DNA from: Bradyrhizobium sp. CB1717
GTDB taxonomy: Bacteria > Pseudomonadota > Alphaproteobacteria > Rhizobiales > Xanthobacteraceae
Length of the DNA stretch: 64,000 nt
NCBI RefSeq assembly: GCF_029714325.1
Contig: NZ_CP121666.1
Location: forward strand, 2,294,001-2,358,000
Reading direction: 5' to 3'
Shown: piece after piece, positions 59,803 to 64,000 of the stretch
How positions within the stretch are numbered: the first letter of the stretch is position 1
Layout: every line of letters begins with the position of its first letter
Notes under the pieces: generated by a model
Database searches by the model: none
Seen by the model: only the letters and a program-made list of their open reading frames with translations
Told to the model about the DNA's origin: nothing
Translations under genes and position numbers: made by a program

Positions 59803-60495
59803 ATGCAAGGGACCGCCGCCGGCGCCAAGGCATCAGAAATCCGGTCATCCGAAACCGAATTGATCGACCGCGCGCGCGGCCGCGACGAGGCCGCGCTGCG
59901 CGAGATCATGCAGGCCAACAACCGCAGGCTATACCGCCTCGCACGCGCAATTCTGCGTAGCGACAGCGAAGCCGAGGATGTGGTGCAGGAAACCTATGTG
60001 CGCGCCTTCACCCATCTCGACGGATTCCGCGGTGAGTCGGGCCTGTCGACCTGGCTGTCGCGCATCGCCATCAACGAGGCGCTTGGCCGGTCGCGTAGCG
60101 CAAGGCCGCATGTCGAGCTCGGCTCGGTGTCCGAAGCCGCGCTCGAGGCGCAGATCATCAAATTTCCCGTCTCTCCCGCAGGCGATCCGGAAAGGACCAT
60201 GGCCCAACGTGAAATCCAGCGCGTCGTCGAACGCGCCATCGACGCGCTGCCGGATGTTTTCCGCATGGTGTTCGTCGCACGCGTCATGGAGGGCATGAGC
60301 ATCGAGGAAACCGCCGATCTGCTTGCCGTGAAGCCCGAGACCGTGAAGACGCGGCTGCACCGCGCCCGCACCATGCTGCGCGAGAATGTCGAAAAGGAGA
60401 TCGGCCCGGTGATGATGGATGCCTTTCCGTTTGCCGGCTGGCGCTGCGAGCGCCTGACCGAAGCGGTGCTGAAGCGGCTTGGTGTAGCCGGCTGA
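59803..60495 (+). CDS. Sigma-70 family (ECF-like) RNA polymerase sigma factor
   Basis: The 230-residue protein has sigma region 2 (LRSDSEAEDVVQETYVRAFTHL, about 75-100, then GLSTWLSRIAINEA) and region 4 (IDALPDVFRMVFVARVMEGMSIEETADLLAVKPETVKTRLHRAR, about 155-205). No anti-sigma gene is adjacent. The ATG at 59803 has AGCAGG eight bases upstream and is preferred to the one at 59767. It is followed on the same strand by DUF4142 and cupredoxin genes. Confidence 0.9.
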   Translation: MQGTAAGAKASEIRSSETELIDRARGRDEAALREIMQANNRRLYRLARAILRSDSEAEDVVQETYVRAFTHLDGFRGESGLSTWLSRIAINEALGRSRSARPHVELGSVSEAALEAQIIKFPVSPAGDPERTMAQREIQRVVERAIDALPDVFRMVFVARVMEGMSIEETADLLAVKPETVKTRLHRARTMLRENVEKEIGPVMMDAFPFAGWRCERLTEAVLKRLGVAG

Positions 60496-60586
60496 AATTT
60501 TTCGGGAACGTTTGTGCGAAACGCCCATCCAATTCCTGTGAAGCAACGCGCCGGCAAACCCTCCGGCAGCACAGGAGTGTCAAACC

Positions 60587-61117
60587 ATGTTCATCCGTTG
60601 GAGCGCGGCGGTCGCCGCGGCAATTCTGCTGTCGAGTCCCGCGCTGCAAGGCGCCAGCGCCGCCGACAAGCCGACCGATCCGCAGATCGCCCATATCGCC
60701 TACACCGCCGGCGTGATCGACATCAATGCCGCCAAGCAGGCGCAGAAAAAAGCGAACAACAAGGACGTGAAGGCGTTTGCCGAGGACATGCTGCGCGACC
60801 ATGAGGTCGTCAACAAGCAGGCGCTGGCGCTGGTCAAGAAGCTGAACGTCACCCCTGAAGACAACGACACCAGCAAGGCGCTGTCGAAGCAGGCCAGCGA
60901 CAAGCTGGCCGAGCTGGACAAGCTGAGCGGCGCTGCCTTCGACAAGGCGTACGTCGCCAACGAGGTTGCCTACCACAAGGCAGTCAACAGCGCGCTGGAG
61001 ACCCAGCTGATTCCGTCCGCCAGTAACGCTGAGCTGAAGAGCCTGTTGCAGACCGGCCTGAAGATCTTTCAGGGCCATCAGCAGCACGCCGAGCATGTCG
61101 CGGCCGAGCTGAAATAG
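60587..61117 (+). CDS. Exported DUF4142 protein
   Basis: The 176-residue product has a signal peptide (to about residue 25, ASA) and the four-helix DUF4142 fold: AHIAYTAGVIDINAAKQAQ, VKAFAEDMLRDHEVVNKQAL and AYHKAVNSALETQLIPSA. The conserved histidines on helix faces recall ferritin-like bundles, but metal binding is unproven. It starts 91 bp after the sigma gene and 10 bp before the cupredoxin gene. Confidence 0.88.
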   Translation: MFIRWSAAVAAAILLSSPALQGASAADKPTDPQIAHIAYTAGVIDINAAKQAQKKANNKDVKAFAEDMLRDHEVVNKQALALVKKLNVTPEDNDTSKALSKQASDKLAELDKLSGAAFDKAYVANEVAYHKAVNSALETQLIPSASNAELKSLLQTGLKIFQGHQQHAEHVAAELK

Positions 61118-61127
61118 AGAGGGTGGG

Positions 61128-61445
61128 ATGCCGGGACGCCTCGCTTCGATCGCGCTTGCGGTCATCTTCCTGTCGATGTCAGTCCCGGCGCGCGCCGCGA
61201 CGATAGAGATCACGATGGAGAATCTCGTGATCGCTCCGGCTGAGGTATCAGCGAAGGTCGGCGATACCATCATCTGGATCAACAAGGACGTCTTTGCCCA
61301 CACCGCCACCGCGAAGAACGGCGATTTCGACGTGACCCTGCCGCCGAAGAAGTCGGCGACATCAGTCGTGAAGAAGGCGGGAACGGTCGAGTACTACTGT
61401 CGCTATCATCCCAACATGAAAGCGACGCTCAAGATCGAGCCCTGA
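61128..61445 (+). CDS. Small periplasmic cupredoxin
   Basis: The 105-residue protein has a signal peptide (to about residue 23) and a type 1 copper site: H58 (DVFAHTA), C91, H94 and M97 (YYCRYHPNM). This matches amicyanin/pseudoazurin-like electron carriers. It is cotranscribed with the DUF4142 gene and possibly with the sigma factor. Function in copper handling or electron transfer is inferred. Confidence 0.9.
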   Translation: MPGRLASIALAVIFLSMSVPARAATIEITMENLVIAPAEVSAKVGDTIIWINKDVFAHTATAKNGDFDVTLPPKKSATSVVKKAGTVEYYCRYHPNMKATLKIEP

Positions 61446-61452
61446 CGCAGGA

Positions 61453-61488
61453 GGGAGCATATTCCCGGCTCTGTCGGGAACATCTCCC
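61453..61488 (+). terminator. Stem-loop after the cupredoxin gene
   Basis: GGGAG...TTCCCG, a GCTCTGT loop, CGGGAA...CTCCC form a two-part stem 8 bp after the stop codon. No T-tract follows. A second GC-rich hairpin with a TCATTTT tail, CCCCGCC-TGCGT-GGCGGGG, lies at about 61619-61637. Confidence 0.5.
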
Positions 61489-61653
61489 GCTCATCGCGAG
61501 ACTAATGCTTGTCCGCGGGGAACGGCTTCCGTGCGATAATGGCGGCAGACTTCGCGACCTTGTCGCCAAGATCTTGTCGCCAAGACCCCGTCGCAAAGTC
61601 ATTCATCCGTCAACTGGCCCCGCCTGCGTGGCGGGGTCATTTTCGGAGTGTGC

Positions 61654-61920
61654 TTATTGCCGGGAGATGTCGACGGAGAATTCGCCGTTGCGGATGCGGC
61701 CCGGAAAACCCTCGACGAATTTTGCCACCGCATCCTCACCATAGGTGCCGACGAGTTCGGCGAATGCGGCAAACAGGCTCGCCTGCGCCAGGCAGTCGCC
61801 GTCGACGCCGTCATGGCGCGCTTCGGCCCAGGCCTCGTTGAGATAGCTCAGGGCTGCCTGCTTCTGCTCGTGATCGGGCAGCGGCGCACGGTCGGGGGCG
61901 TATGAAATCGGCTGGCTCAT
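61654..61920 (-). CDS. Small hypothetical protein, 88 residues
   Basis: The product is helical and acidic with EQKQAALSYLNEAWAEARHDGV, CLAQASLFAAFAELVGTYGED and a C-terminal GFPGRIRNGEFS. I know of no named domain, but the clean start (ATG at 61920) and protein-like composition support a real gene. It lies alone between plus-strand and minus-strand clusters. Confidence 0.7.
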   Translation of the reverse strand: MSQPISYAPDRAPLPDHEQKQAALSYLNEAWAEARHDGVDGDCLAQASLFAAFAELVGTYGEDAVAKFVEGFPGRIRNGEFSVDISRQ

Positions 61921-62060
61921 GAAACTCGATCAGGGCTGGGGCGCGTCCACGGCGATGCGCTGCACGAGGAGGTGTAGCACGCGTATTAACGCCCGCTAGG
62001 CTACATCTTTAGGAACGGTTAACGGCTGTGAACAAACTCGATGACAGGGTTCCAGCCGTT

Positions 62061-62163
62061 GTCATTCCGGGGCGCGCGTAGCGCGAACCCGGAATCCATC
62101 GTGCCACCGTCCGTGCAGCCAAATGGATTCCGGGCTCGCGACTTCGTCGCGCCCCGGAATGAC
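62061..62163. repeat. Palindromic repeat, GTCATTCCGGGGCGCG class
   Basis: GTCATTCCGGGGCGCG and GTCGCGCCCCGGAATGAC are the outer arms and GAACCCGGAATCCAT / ATGGATTCCGGGCTC the inner arms. It is the second copy of the class at 28897 and lies just before the 3' end of the TIGR02301 gene. Confidence 0.85.
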
Positions 62164-62175
62164 GAATGGAGAGAG

Positions 62176-62553
62176 CTAGTTCGCGTAGCGCGCGGTGAGA
62201 TCGCGCGAGATCTTCGAGCCTTCCTCGATATAGCGGCGGATCGCTACCGTCGCGGCCGGCGTGCAGCTCCGGTAGGTCTGCTGGAAGCCGTTATAGCCGC
62301 GGTTGAAGCCGGCGATCATGCGGGTGCGGCGCTCTCCGGACGGGGTTTCGGCGTCGATCAGCGCCTGCATTTCGGTGCGCCATTTGTTGCCCTCGTTGGA
62401 CCCGCAGATGCCGCGCAGATAGTGCAGCCCGCCGAGGATCTCGGCCAGCCGCTGCAGTTCGCCGTCAAACGGCGCCGCCACGTCCTGGGCCCGGGCGGGC
62501 GGGCAGGCGCAGGCGAGAATCAGGGCGAAAATGGCCAGAAATCGCGTCGTCAT
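62176..62553 (-). CDS. Exported TIGR02301 family protein
   Basis: The 125-residue protein has a signal peptide (MTTRFLAIFALILACACPPARAQ) and the family's pattern LQRLAEILGGLHYLRGICGSNEGNKWR with a conserved cysteine, then FNRGYNGFQQTYRSCTPAA with a second. The two cysteines may form a disulfide. The family is typical of alphaproteobacteria and has no known function. It begins 45 bp after the Nudix gene. Confidence 0.87.
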   Translation of the reverse strand: MTTRFLAIFALILACACPPARAQDVAAPFDGELQRLAEILGGLHYLRGICGSNEGNKWRTEMQALIDAETPSGERRTRMIAGFNRGYNGFQQTYRSCTPAATVAIRRYIEEGSKISRDLTARYAN

Positions 62554-62598
62554 CGGCGGCTGTATGCCCCCTCGGGACGGCGGGCGCAAGGCGGGCCG

Positions 62599-63033
62599 TC
62601 AGGCCCCGATCAGCCGGTGGGCGGACTGGATGACCTCCTCCAGCCCCCCGGTCAGCTTGAGGTCGCCAAGGCTCGCCAGGGCGTCCGGGGCTATCCAGCG
62701 GTAATCGTCGAGCTCGTCGTTCAGGACCAGCTCCCGGGCCGCCCAGCGGGCGGCAAAGGACATGATCAGATAGTGGCCGGCGCCGGGTGCGGCCGGCAGC
62801 ACCTCGCGCCATCCGGCTAGCCCAATGATATCGATACCGAGCCCGGTCTCCTCGTCGACCTCGCGCTTGAGCGCCTGGTGCAGCGATTCGCCGAACTCGA
62901 CCCGGCCACCGGGCAGCGAATAGAAGCCTTTTGCGGGCGAGCGGGCGCGGCGGGTCAGGAGCACCTTGCCGTCGCGAAAAATCGCGGCACTGACCGCGAT
63001 CTGGGGATGGCTGGGCTGGATGACCGCGGCCAC
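62599..63033 (-). CDS. Nudix hydrolase
   Basis: The 144-residue protein has the Nudix box GGRVEFGESLHQALKREV with DEETGL following, preceded by VLLTRRARSPAKGFYSLP. It probably hydrolyses a nucleoside diphosphate derivative; ADP-ribose or oxidised nucleotides are possible. The GTG at 63033 starts 5 bp after the upstream stop; an ATG at 63081 would overlap that gene by 44 bp. Both starts are weak. Confidence 0.85.
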   Translation of the reverse strand: MAAVIQPSHPQIAVSAAIFRDGKVLLTRRARSPAKGFYSLPGGRVEFGESLHQALKREVDEETGLGIDIIGLAGWREVLPAAPGAGHYLIMSFAARWAARELVLNDELDDYRWIAPDALASLGDLKLTGGLEEVIQSAHRLIGA

Positions 63034-63037
63034 GGCG

Positions 63038-63538
63038 CTAGTTCGCCATGATGGTGTCGACGTCGGCCTCCGCCCCGCCATTGATGATGCCGCCGCAGGC
63101 CGCGATCAGCGGCTTGACCCAAAGGGTGGCCTGCTCGGCAAGGCGAACGCGGGTCGTGTCCTTCTCGACCTCACGCATGGCCGAGCCGACCGCGGTCAGG
63201 ATCGAGGTCATGGTATCAGTGATGTGGTCGAACTGGGCGCGCACGTTGGGGTCGGCCTTCTCATAGGCCTCGATGGCGAGATCCCGTGCCTTGAAATTGG
63301 ACGCGGTGAAATGTTCGGCATAGGACAGTGGCGACCAGGTCAAAAAATCTTCGGCGCATTCCGGCATATCAGGGACCATTTCGAGCAGCATCACGGCTTC
63401 ATTGAAATGGTTGAGATAGTCAGTGGCAAGCCCGGTCCGCGGGTTGATGTTGGCCACGCGCAGCCGTTCGGCCCAGGCCGCAGCCTCGGGGCCCGTCTGT
63501 ACATGCGTCCGCGCGGGTTGGGTGGCCGTTGAGCTCAT
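63038..63538 (-). CDS. Hypothetical protein, 166 residues
   Basis: The product is helical with TDYLNHFNEAVMLLEMVPDMPE, FLTWSPLSYAEHF and FDHITDTMTSILTAVGSAM, ending GAEADVDTIMAN. No recognised domain; it looks like a soluble cytosolic bundle. It begins an operon with the Nudix and TIGR02301 genes and diverges from the SRAP gene. Confidence 0.75.
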   Translation of the reverse strand: MSSTATQPARTHVQTGPEAAAWAERLRVANINPRTGLATDYLNHFNEAVMLLEMVPDMPECAEDFLTWSPLSYAEHFTASNFKARDLAIEAYEKADPNVRAQFDHITDTMTSILTAVGSAMREVEKDTTRVRLAEQATLWVKPLIAACGGIINGGAEADVDTIMAN

Positions 63539-63601
63539 CTGCCGCAGTGTTAACGTTCGGGGTTAAAAGGACCTGAACGGACCCTATATAGGCCCCCAAG
63601 G

Positions 63602-64000
63602 ATGTGTGGACGCTTCGTCATAACTTCGGCCCCCGCGGCTTTGCGGCAACTGTTCGACTATGTCGAGCAGCCGAATTTCCCGCCCCGGTACAATGTCGCC
63701 CCGACGCAACCGATTCCGGTCGTTTTGGTCGACAACGGCGCGCGCCATTTCCGCCTGATGCGCTGGGGGTTGTTGCCGTCCTGGGTCAAGGACCCCCGCG
63801 GATTTACGTTGCTGATCAACGCCCGGTCCGAGACCGTGCTGGAGAAGCCGGCGTTCAAGAAGGCTATACGCCGGCGCCGCGGCCTGATCCCGGCGGACGG
63901 CTATTACGAGTGGAAATCGGAGGGCGGCCGCAAGCAGCCGTTCTTCATCCACCGTGCCGACGGCGAGCCGCTCGGCTTTGCCGCGGTGTTCGAGACCTGG
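63602..64000 (+). CDS. SRAP (YedK/HMCES) abasic-site shield protein, C-terminus cut by window
   Basis: SRAP proteins crosslink to abasic sites in single-stranded DNA. The 133 visible residues contain the catalytic C2 (MCGRFVI, with the initial Met removed), N73 (LINARSET) and E103 (GYYEWK), and the RYNVAPTQ and MRWGLLPSW family motifs. The catalytic histidine would lie beyond the right edge. A TATATA box lies about 15 bp before an AAGG ribosome site next to the ATG. Despite the family's SOS association, I found no GTTC-N7-GTTC box here. Confidence 0.92.
   Translation, partial: MCGRFVITSAPAALRQLFDYVEQPNFPPRYNVAPTQPIPVVLVDNGARHFRLMRWGLLPSWVKDPRGFTLLINARSETVLEKPAFKKAIRRRRGLIPADGYYEWKSEGGRKQPFFIHRADGEPLGFAAVFETW

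Noticed and set aside
63539..63601. LexA box upstream of the SRAP gene
   Set aside because: GTTC and GAAC both occur but face each other over about 16 bp, not as GTTC-N7-GTTC.

Overview
The window is about 64 kb of GC-rich chromosomal DNA. Gene content, protein sequences and the dispersed palindromic repeats point to an alphaproteobacterium of the order Hyphomicrobiales, most likely Bradyrhizobium or a close relative. This taxonomic call is inferred from recognised gene families and repeat types, not from a marker-gene search. Most of the window is ordinary core chromosome with dense gene pairs and overlapping operons. The clear mobile content is one IS110-superfamily element.

Left part (1-16.6 kb): a MarR-GNAT fusion regulator cut by the left edge, a small GT2 glycosyltransferase, an RMD1/DUF155 protein, an xfp-ackA phosphoketolase/acetate kinase cassette, an SplB-like radical SAM protein with an exact alphaproteobacterial SOS box, a VOC protein, RNase HII, a membrane glycosyltransferase, a family 4 uracil-DNA glycosylase divergent from ETF-ubiquinone oxidoreductase, a TPR protein and ispE.

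Middle (16.6-41.3 kb): an IS1111-type element inserted inside a palindromic repeat; a four-gene minus-strand operon (HxlR regulator, ketoacyl synthase, LysE exporter, alpha/beta hydrolase); a polyprenyl synthase divergent from a DUF2007/TrmN6 pair; a 32-residue membrane peptide; an S49 peptidase; glyQ-glyS, where glyS carries an internal block of foreign-looking composition; DUF1236 and DUF3096 proteins; ppdK with a histone-like basic tail; a SleB-type cell wall hydrolase; the nadA-nadB-nadC de novo NAD operon with two copies of a palindromic operator; an MFS transporter and an AcuI/YhdH-type reductase.

Right part (41.3-64 kb): four consecutive methyl-accepting chemotaxis proteins with closely related signalling halves and different sensor halves; a large DUF2339 membrane protein; a NadQ/NrtR-like regulator that is the natural candidate for the nad operators; a CX5R phosphatase; an overlapping ygfZ-tag-HD operon; dihydroorotase; a sulfurtransferase; a sigma factor followed by DUF4142 and cupredoxin genes; and a small cluster ending in a SRAP (YedK/HMCES) gene cut by the right edge.

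Four DNA-repair genes occur (SplB-like, UDG, Tag, SRAP), but they are scattered and form no island. At least six classes of palindromic intergenic repeats punctuate gene ends. I saw no rRNA, tRNA, CRISPR array or prophage.
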